This document shows positions 27,963 through 36,883 of a stretch of DNA of 60,180 nt, piece after piece; positions within the stretch are counted from its first letter, which is position 1, and each line of letters starts with the position of its first letter. A program made the position numbers and the translations under genes. The stretch is taken from positions 1 through 60,180 of the forward strand of contig NZ_CACSKB010000024.1 in assembly GCF_902706225.1 (NCBI RefSeq), given 5' to 3'. The notes beneath the pieces are model-generated. The model did not search any database. It saw nothing but the letters and a program-made list of their open reading frames with translations, and was not told the origin of the DNA. This stretch comes from Microbacterium sp. 18062 (GTDB taxonomy: Bacteria; Actinomycetota; Actinomycetes; Actinomycetales; Microbacteriaceae).

Positions 27963-29111
27963 TCAGCGCAGGAGGAGGTTCGGCTGCAGCAGATACTTGA
28001 ACGATCCCTCGCCACCCTTGTCGACCGACGTCTGGGGAGTGACCAGGATCGGGCTCAGCTTGTTGGCGTTCTCGCTCGAGGTGAATGTCACCCTCGTGAA
28101 CTCGCTGCGGACCGCGGCGAGCGCCTCGAGGAGGTACTGCGGATTGAGGCCGAGCGTGACGTCTTCGCCGGTGAGCGTGGCGTCGACGGACTCGGACGCG
28201 CGCGCCTGCTCGGTGCCCGACGCCTCCATCGCCACACCCTCGGTGCCGAACGTGAAGCGCAGCGGCGCGGAGCGGTCCAGGACGAGCGAGACGCGACGCA
28301 CCGCCTCGACGAGCTCGGCGGTGTTGACCACCGCATGATGCTCCGTCTGCTCCGGAAAGAGTCGTCGCACGGGCGGGAAGTTGCCCTTGATCAGAAGGGA
28401 CGTCACGGTCTTGTTGCCCGAGGTGAACGCGATGATCTCCCGATCTCCGGATCCTGAGAAGGCGATGGAGATGTTCTCGCCGTGCGAGAAGGTCTTGCCG
28501 ACCTCCTGCAGGGTACGGGCGGGCACCAGCGCGGTGGTCGTCTCGCCGTCTGCGGTCGCCGGCCCGTCCCACGGGATCTGGCGAAGCGCCACCCGGTAGC
28601 GGTCGGTCGCGACGAGACTGAGCTGGTTGCCGCTGACCTCGAGCTGCACGCCGGTGAGCACCGGCGTGACGTCGTCCCGCGACGCGGCGAACGCGACCTG
28701 GGCGATGGCTGTCGCGAAGTCCTCGGCGGGGACGAGCCCGGACTCCCCACTGACCTCGGGGATCGCCGGGTATTCCTGCACCGGCATGGACGCGAGCGTG
28801 AATCGCGCCGATCCGCACGTGAGGAGGATCCCATCGTCGTCGACGGTGATCTGGACGGGAGCGTTCGGGAGCCGGCTGGCGATGTCGGAGAGAAGACGCC
28901 CGTGCACGAGTATCGTGCCGGGGTCGTCGACCGTCGCTTCGATCGTCGTGCGTGCGGACGCCTCATAGTCGAAGGCGGACAGCGAGAGTCCGTCTGCGTC
29001 GGCCTCGATGAGGACACCGGCCAGGATCGGCTGCGGGTTGCGCTGCGGCAGAAGCTTGACGACGAACGACACGGCTTCGCTGAACACATCGCGATTGACG
29101 TGGAACTTCAC
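27963..29111 (-). CDS. dnaN: DNA polymerase III beta clamp
   Basis: DnaN is the ring-shaped sliding clamp that tethers polymerase to DNA. The 382-aa protein has the three-domain clamp fold, with MKFHVNRDVFSEAVSFVVKL at the start, RTTIEATVDDPGTILVHGRL, EYPAIPEV in domain 2 and the C-terminal SPILVTPQTS near the peptide-binding pocket, where canonical clamps end in a short PMR-like motif. It lies between oriC and recF. Confidence 0.97.
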   Translation of the reverse strand: MKFHVNRDVFSEAVSFVVKLLPQRNPQPILAGVLIEADADGLSLSAFDYEASARTTIEATVDDPGTILVHGRLLSDIASRLPNAPVQITVDDDGILLTCGSARFTLASMPVQEYPAIPEVSGESGLVPAEDFATAIAQVAFAASRDDVTPVLTGVQLEVSGNQLSLVATDRYRVALRQIPWDGPATADGETTTALVPARTLQEVGKTFSHGENISIAFSGSGDREIIAFTSGNKTVTSLLIKGNFPPVRRLFPEQTEHHAVVNTAELVEAVRRVSLVLDRSAPLRFTFGTEGVAMEASGTEQARASESVDATLTGEDVTLGLNPQYLLEALAAVRSEFTRVTFTSSENANKLSPILVTPQTSVDKGGEGSFKYLLQPNLLLR

Positions 29112-29562
29112 GGACGCTCCCTCGGTGTCGGGCTGGGCCTTCCCATGCTAGTGCTGCGACAGGACGGCGCGAAGACCGGGTCCTTCATCGTCGTAGAGGT
29201 GATCGCATGAGATCCCATTGAGAAAGAACCGTCATCTTGTTAACAGCTGTGGGAACTGTGGATAAGTCGGTGGATGACTTGCAGCGAGCGGGAACTACAC
29301 GCGTGTGAGTTGTGGAATCACTGAGGATTCCGCTGTCGAACGCCGATCGTCCGGACGCGGTGTGCGCTGCAGTTATCCACAGGACGGCTCTCTTTCGCTC
29401 ACATTCGGTACGGCGTGGCTCACAGTTATCCACAGGTTGTCCACACTGTGCAGAAGCGCATTGTGAGCATGGCGAACGCCTCTGTCAAGTCGGCGTGAGA
29501 CGGCGCGTCGAAGGGCGACGCGGGCCGACCCGAAGCCTGTGGACCAACTCGGCCGCGCCGGC
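29112..29562. other. oriC: Chromosomal replication origin region (oriC) between dnaA and dnaN
   Basis: This gene-free stretch contains perfect DnaA boxes at 29257-29265 (TGTGGATAA), 29373-29381 and 29426-29434 (TTATCCACA), plus a one-mismatch box TTGTCCACA at 29437-29445. It has AT-richer parts (e.g. TCTTGTTAACAG). A palindrome ACACGCGTGT (29297-29306) inside CTACACGCGTGTGAGT resembles the one at 12946-12959. Position between dnaA and dnaN is the standard oriC site in actinobacteria. Confidence 0.88.
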
Positions 29563-30972
29563 TCAGCGACCGGCGCGGCCGAGCTGGGTCGTGATCTCCG
29601 ACACCTGGTTGTAGATCGAGCGGCGTTCCTTCATGAGGTCGCTGATCTTCTTGTACGCGTACATGACGGTGGTGTGGTCGCGGTTGCCGAACAGCTGACC
29701 GATCTTCGGCAGCGACAGGTTGGTGCGCTCCCGGCAGAGATACATGGCGATCTGCCGAGCGGTGGCGACCGCCTGCGATCTGCTGGATCCGTAGAGGTCG
29801 TCGACCGAGAGCTTGAAGTACTGCGCCGTCGCCGTGATGATGTCGGTCGGGGAGATGACGTTCGCATCGTCCTGGTCGATGATGTCCCGTAGCACCTGCT
29901 GGGCGAGCGACATGTCGAGCGTCGAGCGGTTGAGGCTGGCGAACGCCGAGACGCGGATGAGGGCGCCCTCGAGCTCGCGGATGTTGCTCGAGACGACCGT
30001 CGCGATGTACTCGAGCACCTCGTCCGGGATCTGCAGGCGCTCGTTCTGCGCCTTCTTCCGCAGGATCGCGATGCGCGTCTCGAGATCGGGAGCCTGGACG
30101 TCGGTGATCAGGCCCCACTCGAAGCGGCTCCGCATCCGGTCTTCGAATCCGGTCAGGTGCTTGGGCGGGACGTCGCTCGTGATCACGACCTGCTTGTCGT
30201 GATCGTGGAGGGTGTTGAACGTGTGGAAGAAGGCCTCCTGCGTCTCGGCACGACCCTGCAGGAACTGGATGTCGTCGATCAGCAGGATGTCGACCTCGCG
30301 GTAGCGGGCCTGGAAGGCCGAGCCGCGGTTGTTGGCGATCGAGTTGATGAAGTCGTTCGTGAACTCCTCGCTCGAGACGTATCTGACGCGCACGCCCTGG
30401 TAGAGGCTGAGCGCGTAGTCGCCGATGGCGTGCAGCAGGTGCGTCTTGCCTAGTCCCGAGTCGCCGTAGATGAACAGAGGGTTGTACGCCTTGGCGGGCG
30501 CCTCGGCGACGGCGACGGCGGCGGCGTGCGCGAATCGGTTGGACTGGCCGATCACGAACCTGTCGAACGTGTACTTCGGATTCAGCCGGGTGTCGGCGCG
30601 TCCGTTCGGCACCACCTCGACGCGTTCCTCCACGGGCGGGGGAGGAGTCGGGATCGGTGCGGTCTGCACGGTGATCGGCGTGTTGAGATGCACGCCGACG
30701 AGCTCCGGATTGACCACGACCCGGAATGCCGTGACCTCATCGTCGGACGAAGCCTGCGTCAGCGCCTCGAGGATGACGGTGCGCAGGCGCTTGTTGAGCT
30801 GTGCAGCGGTGAGGTCGTTCGGCACATCGAGATAGAGGGTGCCGGCCATGATCCCCTGGGGCACCGCCAGATTGAGGAAGCCGTGCATCTGCGGGGAGAC
30901 GCGCTCGTCTTGCGAGAGGACTCCCAGCGCTTCGGTCCAGACCGGGACGTCCGGTGACTCTTGCGCTGACAT
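29563..30972 (-). CDS. dnaA: Chromosomal replication initiator DnaA
   Basis: DnaA binds DnaA boxes, melts oriC and helps recruit DnaB. Domain I is at the N-terminus ([13 protein letters not shown]), a Pro-rich linker follows, then the AAA+ domain with Walker [16 protein letters not shown] and Walker [12 protein letters not shown]. Domain IV at the C-terminus has the DnaA signature ([19 protein letters not shown]). I chose ATG 30972 because AGAAGGGG lies just upstream; an in-frame GTG at 31026 would add 18 residues and begin right after a DnaA box. 469 aa. Confidence 0.96.
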   Translation of the reverse strand: MSAQESPDVPVWTEALGVLSQDERVSPQMHGFLNLAVPQGIMAGTLYLDVPNDLTAAQLNKRLRTVILEALTQASSDDEVTAFRVVVNPELVGVHLNTPITVQTAPIPTPPPPVEERVEVVPNGRADTRLNPKYTFDRFVIGQSNRFAHAAAVAVAEAPAKAYNPLFIYGDSGLGKTHLLHAIGDYALSLYQGVRVRYVSSEEFTNDFINSIANNRGSAFQARYREVDILLIDDIQFLQGRAETQEAFFHTFNTLHDHDKQVVITSDVPPKHLTGFEDRMRSRFEWGLITDVQAPDLETRIAILRKKAQNERLQIPDEVLEYIATVVSSNIRELEGALIRVSAFASLNRSTLDMSLAQQVLRDIIDQDDANVISPTDIITATAQYFKLSVDDLYGSSRSQAVATARQIAMYLCRERTNLSLPKIGQLFGNRDHTTVMYAYKKISDLMKERRSIYNQVSEITTQLGRAGR

Positions 30973-31027
30973 GGTCCCCTTCTGGGCCTCGTGTGGGACA
31001 GGCCGGGCGGATGCGGTCGCGCTCACC

Positions 31028-31136
31028 TGTGGATAAGTGCCCGAGCAACGCTAGTCAGGGCGGCGTCTCGGAGCAAACCCCACTGTAGAACCGGGGGCGT
31101 GTCACTTCCAGGCTGTTCTCCCCATCCTGTGGATAA
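31028..31136. promoter_or_regulatory. Two DnaA boxes upstream of dnaA
   Basis: Perfect TGTGGATAA boxes lie at 31028-31036 and 31128-31136 in the dnaA-rpmH divergent region. They suggest autoregulation of dnaA or a second origin subregion. Confidence 0.75.
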
Positions 31137-31156
31137 TGTCTCTTTCGGCGCTCGGT

Positions 31157-31185
31157 TTGAGTTCTGGCCCTGCTCGACTTAGTCT
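31157..31185 (+). promoter_or_regulatory. Promoter of the rpmH operon
   Basis: TTGAGT (31157-31162) and TAGTCT (31180-31185) are spaced by 17 bp, a good vegetative-sigma match, and point toward rpmH 84 bp downstream. Confidence 0.55.
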
Positions 31186-31269
31186 TAGTCGGTTGACTTA
31201 TGCCCTCGAGGCAGATCCGTCCCGTCCCCGGTGAGAGCGTTCCGGTGACAACCCATCCGGAGTGATTCC

Positions 31270-31407
31270 ATGAGCAAGCGCACGTTCCAGCCCAACAACC
31301 GCCGCCGCGCCAAGAAGCACGGCTTCCGTGCCCGTATGCGCACCCGCGCCGGCCGTGCGATCCTCTCGGCTCGCCGCGCCAAGGGCCGCACCGAGCTCTC
31401 GGCCTGA
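31270..31407 (+). CDS. rpmH: 50S ribosomal protein bL34
   Basis: The 45-codon gene encodes [20 protein letters not shown] then [19 protein letters not shown], the full basic bL34 sequence. It is the first gene of rpmH-rnpA-yidD-yidC-khpB-rsmG, divergent from dnaA, as in most bacteria. It is too short for ordinary ORF lists. Confidence 0.98.
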   Translation: MSKRTFQPNNRRRAKKHGFRARMRTRAGRAILSARRAKGRTELSA

Positions 31408-31415
31408 CCCGAGCG

Positions 31416-31751
31416 GTGCTCTCGCGGCCGAACCGACTGACCGACGGCGCCGAGTACAGGGCTGTGGTCCGTCGTGGCGTGCGATGTTCCGGTCCCCACA
31501 CCGTCACGTATGTCGTGGCCACCGGTGAGGACCGCGCCGCACGGTTCGGGTTCATCGTGAGCAAGAAGGTCGGATCGGCGGTCGTGCGAAACACGGTGCG
31601 CCGTCGCCTCAAAGCCATCTGCGCGTCCGCGCTCCCGAACCTCGGTCGGGGCGCGGACGTCGTCGTACGCGCCCTGCCTGGTGCGGCCGACGCGACCTTC
31701 CGCGAGCTCGACGCACACGTCACCCGCTGTCTCGTCCGGAGCGCTTCGTGA
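31416..31751 (+). CDS. rnpA: Ribonuclease P protein component
   Basis: RnpA is the protein cofactor of RNase P, which matures tRNA 5' ends. The RNR signature is VVRNTVRRRLKAI, preceded by FGFIVSKKVGSAV. 111 aa from GTG 31416, 8 bp after rpmH; its stop overlaps the yidD start (GTGA). Confidence 0.95.
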   Translation: MLSRPNRLTDGAEYRAVVRRGVRCSGPHTVTYVVATGEDRAARFGFIVSKKVGSAVVRNTVRRRLKAICASALPNLGRGADVVVRALPGAADATFRELDAHVTRCLVRSAS

Positions 31752-32104
31752 GCACCTCCACGCTGCCGGCCGCGTCGCTCGGAACGGCGCGCCTCCCCGA
31801 GCAGGGCTGGCTGCGCGCTCTTCCGCTCGTGCCTCGGAACGCCGCTCTCAGCGTGCTCCACGCCTACCGTGCGACGATCTCCCATGTGTACGGCGATGTC
31901 TGCCGCTACTACCCGTCGTGCTCGGCCTATGCGGTCGGTGCCGTGCAGCAGCATGGCGCCATCAAGGGCTCTGCTCTCGCGGTGGCTCGAATCGCTCGGT
32001 GCCACCCGTGGGCAGACGGCGGTATCGATGATCCTCCCCCGCACGCACGCTTTGCGCATGCTTTGACCCGGCACGGTTTCGTCGTGCCACTGAGAAAGGA
32101 CTGA
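31748..32104 (+). CDS. yidD: Membrane protein insertion efficiency factor YidD
   Basis: YidD is a small, peripheral membrane protein that aids YidC-dependent insertion. The conserved cysteine-rich core is YRATISHVYGDVCRYYPSCS AYAVGAVQQHG, with a later RCHPW. 118 aa from GTG. It overlaps rnpA by 4 bp and precedes yidC by 5 bp. Confidence 0.93.
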   Translation: MSTSTLPAASLGTARLPEQGWLRALPLVPRNAALSVLHAYRATISHVYGDVCRYYPSCSAYAVGAVQQHGAIKGSALAVARIARCHPWADGGIDDPPPHARFAHALTRHGFVVPLRKD

Positions 32105-32109
32105 TCCTC

Positions 32110-33219
32110 GTGGATCTGGTACTCGCCACCGCCGCGCAGTCATCGGGCGGTTTCGACCTCCTCGGGACGATCCTCTGGCCCTTGAAATGGCTCGTCGAGC
32201 TCGTACTCGTCGGCTGGCACGCGATCTGGACGTTCGTCGGGCTCGCACCGGACTCCGGCATCGCGTGGGTGCTGTCGATCGTTGGGCTGGTCATCGTCGT
32301 GCGCGCGGCGCTGATCCCGTTGTTCGTCAAGCAGATCAAGAGCCAGCGCAAGATGATGGAGATCGCTCCCGAGCTGCGGAAGGTGCAGGAGAAGTACAAG
32401 GGCAAGAAGGATCAGCTCTCTCGCGAGGCGATGAGCCGCGAGACCATGGCGCTGTACAAGAAGCACGGCACCACACCCATCTCGGGATGTCTTCCACTGC
32501 TCGTGCAGATGCCTGTCTTCTTCTCGCTCTACAGCGTGCTCAACGACGTCGCCAAGCACGCGACGCTCGGCACGGGTGGGGTCGGGCTGCTCGACGCGAC
32601 CCTGACCGCCGAGTTCTACAACGCCCGTCTCTTCGGTGTGGCGTCGCTGCACGACACCCTGACGGGCGCGTGGGGTCAGCCCGACGGAACCGCGACGGTC
32701 ATCATCCTGGTGATCCTCGTCGTCCTCATGATCGCGTCGCAGTTCTTCACGCAGCTGCAGATCATCTCGAAGAACCTGTCGCCCGAGGCCAAGACGGGTC
32801 AGGCGTACCAGATGCAGCGCATCATGCTCTTCGTCCTCCCTCTCGGTTTCATCTTCTCGGGCGTGTTCTTCCCTCTCGGTGTCGTCGTCTACTGGTTCGT
32901 CAGCAACCTGTGGACGATGGTCCAGCAGTTCCTCGTCATCCGTAACCTCCCGACGCCCGGCTCCGAGGCCGCGAAGGCACGGGAGGAGCGCCTGGCGCGC
33001 CGTGGCAAGGCACTCGACGCCAAGGGTCGTGTGATCTCGATGGAGAAGCACCAGGCCGAGCAGCAGCGTCTGCTGGAGGAGGCCGAGCGCAAGCGCGCGG
33101 AGGCACCGAAGCGTCAGCAGCCGGTGGGCAAGCAGCGCGCGAAGAAGCAGGCCACGAAGCAGAATCCCGGGACGAAGAGCGGCACCGGTGACGCCTCCCC
33201 CACATCCCCGTCCGCCTGA
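32110..33219 (+). CDS. yidC: Membrane protein insertase YidC
   Basis: YidC inserts and folds membrane proteins, alone or with SecYEG. The 369-aa product has five helices in the Oxa1 core, with the first at ILWPLKWLVELVLVGWHAIW, the cytoplasmic hairpin APELRKVQEKYKGKKDQLSR, and later LPLLVQMPVFFSLYSVL and FVLPLGFIFSGVFFPLGVVV. The tail is Lys/Gln-rich and charged. GTG start at 32110. Confidence 0.95.
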   Translation: MDLVLATAAQSSGGFDLLGTILWPLKWLVELVLVGWHAIWTFVGLAPDSGIAWVLSIVGLVIVVRAALIPLFVKQIKSQRKMMEIAPELRKVQEKYKGKKDQLSREAMSRETMALYKKHGTTPISGCLPLLVQMPVFFSLYSVLNDVAKHATLGTGGVGLLDATLTAEFYNARLFGVASLHDTLTGAWGQPDGTATVIILVILVVLMIASQFFTQLQIISKNLSPEAKTGQAYQMQRIMLFVLPLGFIFSGVFFPLGVVVYWFVSNLWTMVQQFLVIRNLPTPGSEAAKAREERLARRGKALDAKGRVISMEKHQAEQQRLLEEAERKRAEAPKRQQPVGKQRAKKQATKQNPGTKSGTGDASPTSPSA

Positions 33220-33237
33220 GCAGCGAAAGAGACCGGC

Positions 33238-33738
33238 ATGACTTCCGAGACCACCCAGACGGCCGAGGCATCCGCGAGCGTGGAGCAGCTGGAGCAGGAG
33301 GGCGACGTAGCCGCCGACTTCCTCGAAGGGCTCCTGGACATCGCGGACATCGGCGGCGACCTCGCTCTCGACGTCCGCAGCGGTCGCGCCTACGTGTCGA
33401 TAGAGTCCGACGGTGACGACTCTCTGCGCGTCCTGGCCGATCCCGAGACCGTCAGTGCCCTGCAGGAGCTGACCCGCCTCGCGGTGCAGAGCAGCACGGG
33501 CCGTTTCTCGCGCCTCATCCTCGACGTCAGCGGGTCGCGCGACGCGCGACGCCGCGAGCTGGAGGCGCTCGTGGAGAGGGCCACCTCCCGCCTCGACGAG
33601 GGCGCATCGCAGGCTTCGCTGCCCGCGATGTCGAGCTACGAGCGCAAGCTCGTGCACGACATCGCCGGGGAGCGGGGACTCGTCTCCGAGTCGTACGGCG
33701 AGGGCTCGCAGCGCCACACCGTCCTGCGCCGCGCGTGA
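33238..33738 (+). CDS. khpB: KhpB/Jag RNA-binding protein (KH and R3H)
   Basis: KhpB is a global RNA chaperone of Gram-positive bacteria, encoded next to yidC. The KH part covers ~25-95 (AADFLEGLLDIADIGGDLAL) and the R3H part ends the protein (DARRRELEALVERATSRLDE, SYERKLVHDIAGERGLVSES). At 166 aa it lacks the N-terminal Jag_N domain of Bacillus Jag, as is usual in actinobacteria. Confidence 0.9.
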   Translation: MTSETTQTAEASASVEQLEQEGDVAADFLEGLLDIADIGGDLALDVRSGRAYVSIESDGDDSLRVLADPETVSALQELTRLAVQSSTGRFSRLILDVSGSRDARRRELEALVERATSRLDEGASQASLPAMSSYERKLVHDIAGERGLVSESYGEGSQRHTVLRRA

Positions 33739-33739
33739 A

Positions 33740-33755
33740 TGTTTCACGTGAAACA
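33740..33755. promoter_or_regulatory. parS: parS site 1
   Basis: The perfect palindrome TGTTTCACGTGAAACA is the ParB-binding consensus. It lies between the khpB stop and the preferred rsmG start, inside the alternative longer rsmG frame. Confidence 0.93.
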
Positions 33756-33758
33756 TCG

Positions 33759-34391
33759 ATGAGCGATCTCGAGCGGGAGCCGGCATCCGCTGCGCTGGTC
33801 TTCGGTGAGCGCCTGGATCTCGCCCGGCAGTTCACCCGGAACCTCGCGGAGCAGGGGGAGATCCGTGGCCTCATCGGCCCGCTCGAAGTGCCGCGACTGT
33901 GGACACGGCACATCCTGAACAGCGCGGTCGTCGCGCCGCTGTTCTCCCCTGGTCGCGTGGGAGACATCGGCTCGGGGGCAGGTCTCCCGGGTCTCGTGGG
34001 CGCGATCGTCCGTCCCGACGTCACCTGGGTGCTGATCGAGCCGATGGAGCGGCGCACCGCCTGGCTGCAGGAGCAGACCGACGAGCTCGGCCTCACGAAC
34101 GTCGAGGTGGTCCGCGGTCGCGGTGAGGAGTGGTCGGAGGGCCCCGTGCTCGATGCGGTGACGGCACGCGCCGTCAGTGCCCTGCGGACCCTGCTGCCCC
34201 TGACGGCCCCCCTGGTGCGCGACGGCGGCGAGCTGATCCTGATGAAGGGGATCTCCGCCGAGGCCGAGATCGAGAAGGCTGCGAAGCAGATCCGCGCACA
34301 GAGACTCACCGACGTGCGGGTGGAGGTCGTCGGTTCCGGGGTCGTCGAGGAGCCGACCCGTGTCGTACGGGCGACGGTGCGGCGATCCTGA
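33759..34391 (+). CDS. rsmG: 16S rRNA (guanine-N7)-methyltransferase RsmG
   Basis: RsmG (GidB) methylates G527 of 16S rRNA; its loss gives low-level streptomycin resistance. The SAM motif is VGDIGSGAGLPGLVGAIVRP, followed by VLIEPMERRTAWLQ. I prefer ATG 33759 (MSDLEREPASAALVFGERL), downstream of parS 1; a GTG at 33735 overlapping the khpB stop would add eight residues encoded by parS itself. Neither has a clear SD. 210 aa. Confidence 0.92.
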   Translation: MSDLEREPASAALVFGERLDLARQFTRNLAEQGEIRGLIGPLEVPRLWTRHILNSAVVAPLFSPGRVGDIGSGAGLPGLVGAIVRPDVTWVLIEPMERRTAWLQEQTDELGLTNVEVVRGRGEEWSEGPVLDAVTARAVSALRTLLPLTAPLVRDGGELILMKGISAEAEIEKAAKQIRAQRLTDVRVEVVGSGVVEEPTRVVRATVRRS

Positions 34392-34400
34392 GCGCGTCGA

Positions 34401-34416
34401 TGTTTCACGTGAAACA
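34401..34416. promoter_or_regulatory. parS: parS site 2
   Basis: TGTTTCACGTGAAACA, a perfect ParB-binding palindrome, lies 9 bp after the rsmG stop in the gap before parA. Confidence 0.93.
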
Positions 34417-34500
34417 TCCCCTCGGAACGAGACATCCCCTCGGAACCGTCTGTCCCTCCGACTACAGTTGACCCCGTCCGTGCGTACGCGAAAGGTGACC

Positions 34501-34516
34501 CGTTTCACGTGAAACA
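34501..34516. promoter_or_regulatory. parS: parS site 3, overlapping the parA start
   Basis: CGTTTCACGTGAAACA differs from the consensus only at the first base. The likely parA GTG start (34509-34511) lies inside the palindrome, so ParB bound here could affect parA transcription or elongation. Confidence 0.85.
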
Positions 34517-35453
34517 TTCCGACAACGCCGTGACCTCCGTGGACGACGACACGCCCCTTGCGCGCGAGATCGCCGATCTGCGCGCGCGCCGCCGGGCATT
34601 GGACGACGTGCATGTGCGCCTTCCCTCGGGTACGCGCACTCTGACGGTCTCGAACCAGAAGGGCGGCGTCGGCAAGACCACGACGACCGTCAACATCGCC
34701 GCCGCGCTCGCCGGCGTCGGAGCGCGGGTGCTCGTGATCGACCTGGATCCGCAGGGGAACGCGTCCACGGCCCTCGGGGTGCCGCACACCGCCGACGTCC
34801 CCAGCGTCTATGACGTCCTCATCGACGAGTTCCCGTTGGCGGACATCGTGCAGACGAGTCCCGAGTCCCCCCTGTTGACGTGTGCGCCGAGCACCATCCA
34901 TCTGGCCGGTGCCGAGATCGAGCTGGTCTCCCACGTGGCCCGGGAGCACCGGCTCCGCCGTGCGCTCGACGAGTATCTCGCCTCGACGCCCGAGCCGCCC
35001 CATGTGGTGCTCATCGACTGCCCGCCCTCGCTGGGGCTTCTCACGATCAACGCGTTCACCGCGGCGAGCGAGGTGCTCATCCCCATCCAGTGCGAGTACT
35101 ACGCGCTCGAAGGGCTGAGCCAGCTGCTCGGCAGTGTGCAGATGATCCAGAAGCACCTCAATCCGCCCCTGCACGTGTCGACGATCCTCCTGACGATGTA
35201 CGACGGACGGACCCGGCTGGCGCAGCAGGTTGCGGAGGAGGTGCGCGAGCACTTCCCGCAGCAGGTGCTCGGAACGGTCATCCCGCGCTCTGTCCGTGTG
35301 TCCGAGGCCCCGAGCTTCGGGCAGACCGTGATCGCCTACGACGGCCAGTCCGCCGGCGCGGTGGCCTACCGCGAGGCGGCGGTGGAGCTGCTGGCACGAA
35401 GCGACCATGACGACGCCGACGACGGCGAGTCCACGAACGAAGGAGAGTCCTGA
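34509..35453 (+). CDS. parA: Chromosome partitioning ATPase ParA
   Basis: ParA (Soj) is a dimerising ATPase that moves ParB-parS complexes over the nucleoid. The deviant Walker A is KGGVGKTTTT (K51 signature lysine, K56 in the P-loop), with DLDPQGNAS and LIDCPPSLGLLTINA later. An N-terminal ~40-residue extension precedes the core. I used GTG 34509, with AAAGGTG upstream; a GTG near 34530 is possible. 314 aa; its stop overlaps the parB ATG by one base. Confidence 0.94.
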   Translation: MKHSDNAVTSVDDDTPLAREIADLRARRRALDDVHVRLPSGTRTLTVSNQKGGVGKTTTTVNIAAALAGVGARVLVIDLDPQGNASTALGVPHTADVPSVYDVLIDEFPLADIVQTSPESPLLTCAPSTIHLAGAEIELVSHVAREHRLRRALDEYLASTPEPPHVVLIDCPPSLGLLTINAFTAASEVLIPIQCEYYALEGLSQLLGSVQMIQKHLNPPLHVSTILLTMYDGRTRLAQQVAEEVREHFPQQVLGTVIPRSVRVSEAPSFGQTVIAYDGQSAGAVAYREAAVELLARSDHDDADDGESTNEGES

Positions 35454-36430
35454 TGGCGAAGCGAACCGGTCTCGGTCGAGGCATCGGAGCACTCATCCCG
35501 ATCACCGAGCCCTCGACGGCACGCCCGGTGGACGTGTTCTTCCCTGACGCGTCGTCGACGCCGGAATCCGCGCCGGAGACGGTCGAGGCGAGCGGTTCGG
35601 AGAACGGCCGCGAGGAACTGATCGCCGTGCCGGGGGCGCGTCTCATCCAGGTCGATCCGCACGCGATCGTCCCGAATCCGCGTCAGCCCCGCACCCACTT
35701 CGACGCTGACGACCTGGCGGAGCTCGTACACAGCGTGCGGGAGTTCGGTGTGCTCCAGCCGGTCGTCGTCCGCGACGCCGGGGACGGCACCTATGAGCTC
35801 ATCATGGGGGAGCGTCGTACCCGCGCTGCGCGCGAGGCGGGACTCGAGGCGATCCCGGCCATCCTGCGCGAGACGGCGGACGAGGATCTTCTCCGCGACG
35901 CGTTGCTCGAGAACCTGCATCGGTCACAGCTGAATCCTCTCGAAGAGGCCTCCGCGTATCAGCAGCTCCTCGAGGACTTCGGCATCACGCAGGAGGAGCT
36001 CGCCGGGCGGATCGGTCGTTCCCGACCGCAGATCTCCAACACCATCCGTCTGCTCCGTCTTCCGGTGCCCGTGCAGCAGCGGGTGGCAGCCGGTGTGCTC
36101 AGCGCGGGACATGCGAGGGCGATCCTCGTGCTGGACGACGTCGACGCGATGCAGCGGCTCTCCGACAAGATCGTGAACGAGGACCTGTCGGTGCGCGCTG
36201 CCGAGGCCGCGGCCAAGGGTGCGGCCTCGGCAGCGCGGCCGGCACCGAAGGCCGGCGCTCGTCGAGCGCATCTCGACGAGGTGGCAGAGCGCCTCGGAGA
36301 TCGATTGAACACGCGGGTGAAGATCTCCTTGACCGCAAGAAAAGGCCAGGTCATCATAGATTTCGCGACTATCCAGGATCTGAACAGGATTCTGGCCGAG
36401 CTCGGTGAGGAGAGCCTCGGCGGTCGCTGA
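35453..36430 (+). CDS. parB: Chromosome partitioning protein ParB
   Basis: ParB is a CTP-dependent clamp that loads at parS and slides along DNA. The CTPase motifs are NPRQPRTHFD and MGERRTRAAREAG (GERR type); the helix-turn-helix is EELAGRIGRSRPQISNTIRL; the C-terminal dimerisation region ends in VIIDFATIQDLNRIL. 325 aa. It starts in the stop of parA. Confidence 0.95.
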   Translation: MAKRTGLGRGIGALIPITEPSTARPVDVFFPDASSTPESAPETVEASGSENGREELIAVPGARLIQVDPHAIVPNPRQPRTHFDADDLAELVHSVREFGVLQPVVVRDAGDGTYELIMGERRTRAAREAGLEAIPAILRETADEDLLRDALLENLHRSQLNPLEEASAYQQLLEDFGITQEELAGRIGRSRPQISNTIRLLRLPVPVQQRVAAGVLSAGHARAILVLDDVDAMQRLSDKIVNEDLSVRAAEAAAKGAASAARPAPKAGARRAHLDEVAERLGDRLNTRVKISLTARKGQVIIDFATIQDLNRILAELGEESLGGR

Positions 36431-36468
36431 GGTCGCGGCCGCGCGGGGCCGAGAAGAACATCCGCGCG

Positions 36469-36474
36469 TAGGCT
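36469..36474 (+). promoter_or_regulatory. -10 box (TAGGCT), leaderless layout
   Basis: TAGGCT is 6 bp from the GTG of the next gene and no SD is present, indicating a leaderless transcript. Confidence 0.6.
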
Positions 36475-36480
36475 GGACGG

Positions 36481-36822
36481 GTGAATTCCGAGTCCCTGCG
36501 CCGGCGCGCGAGCCTCGAGCTGCTCCGGGCGGAAGCCGCGGACGAGCTCTCGGTGCTCGTCGACGAACGCCTGCGCTCGGGTGAGGATCCCTGGGACTTC
36601 ATGGAGGATCTGCCCACGGTCGACGAGCTCGTCGTCTTCATGCTGCGCGCCGAGAACATCGCCGAGTCGGGCGGCGGACGTCCCAATGCGGCCCGACACT
36701 ACCGCGTGCTCCGTCAGATCTCGCTGGACTATCCGCCGCTGACTCCGGCCGTCTGGCGCTTGCTCGGCGAGACGAACACCTCGCGCCGCTGGGACGCCAT
36801 GGTGCGCCCCGAGGCGTCCTGA
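36481..36822 (+). CDS. Conserved 113-aa protein of unknown function
   Basis: No function is recognised. The protein is soluble, acidic and helical: SESLRRRASLELLRAEAADE, SGEDPWDFMEDLPTVDELVV and HYRVLRQISLDYPPLTPAVW. It has its own leaderless-type promoter and is convergent with trxA across a hairpin terminator. Similar short proteins seem to follow parB in related genomes. Confidence 0.7.
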   Translation: MNSESLRRRASLELLRAEAADELSVLVDERLRSGEDPWDFMEDLPTVDELVVFMLRAENIAESGGGRPNAARHYRVLRQISLDYPPLTPAVWRLLGETNTSRRWDAMVRPEAS

Positions 36823-36838
36823 CGCCCGGAGACGAAGG

Positions 36839-36868
36839 AACGGCCCGCGGCGGGCGCCACGGGCCGTT
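36839..36868. terminator. Bidirectional hairpin terminator between convergent genes
   Basis: AACGGCCCG pairs perfectly with CGGGCCGTT around a 12-nt loop, followed by CTCCTC. It sits between the convergent 113-aa gene and trxA. Confidence 0.75.
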
Positions 36869-36883
36869 CTCCTCGCGTCTCTC

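Noticed and set aside
26720..28000. 426-codon plus-strand frame opposite recF
   Set aside because: Antisense to recF with no domain; RecF Walker motifs are on the minus strand.
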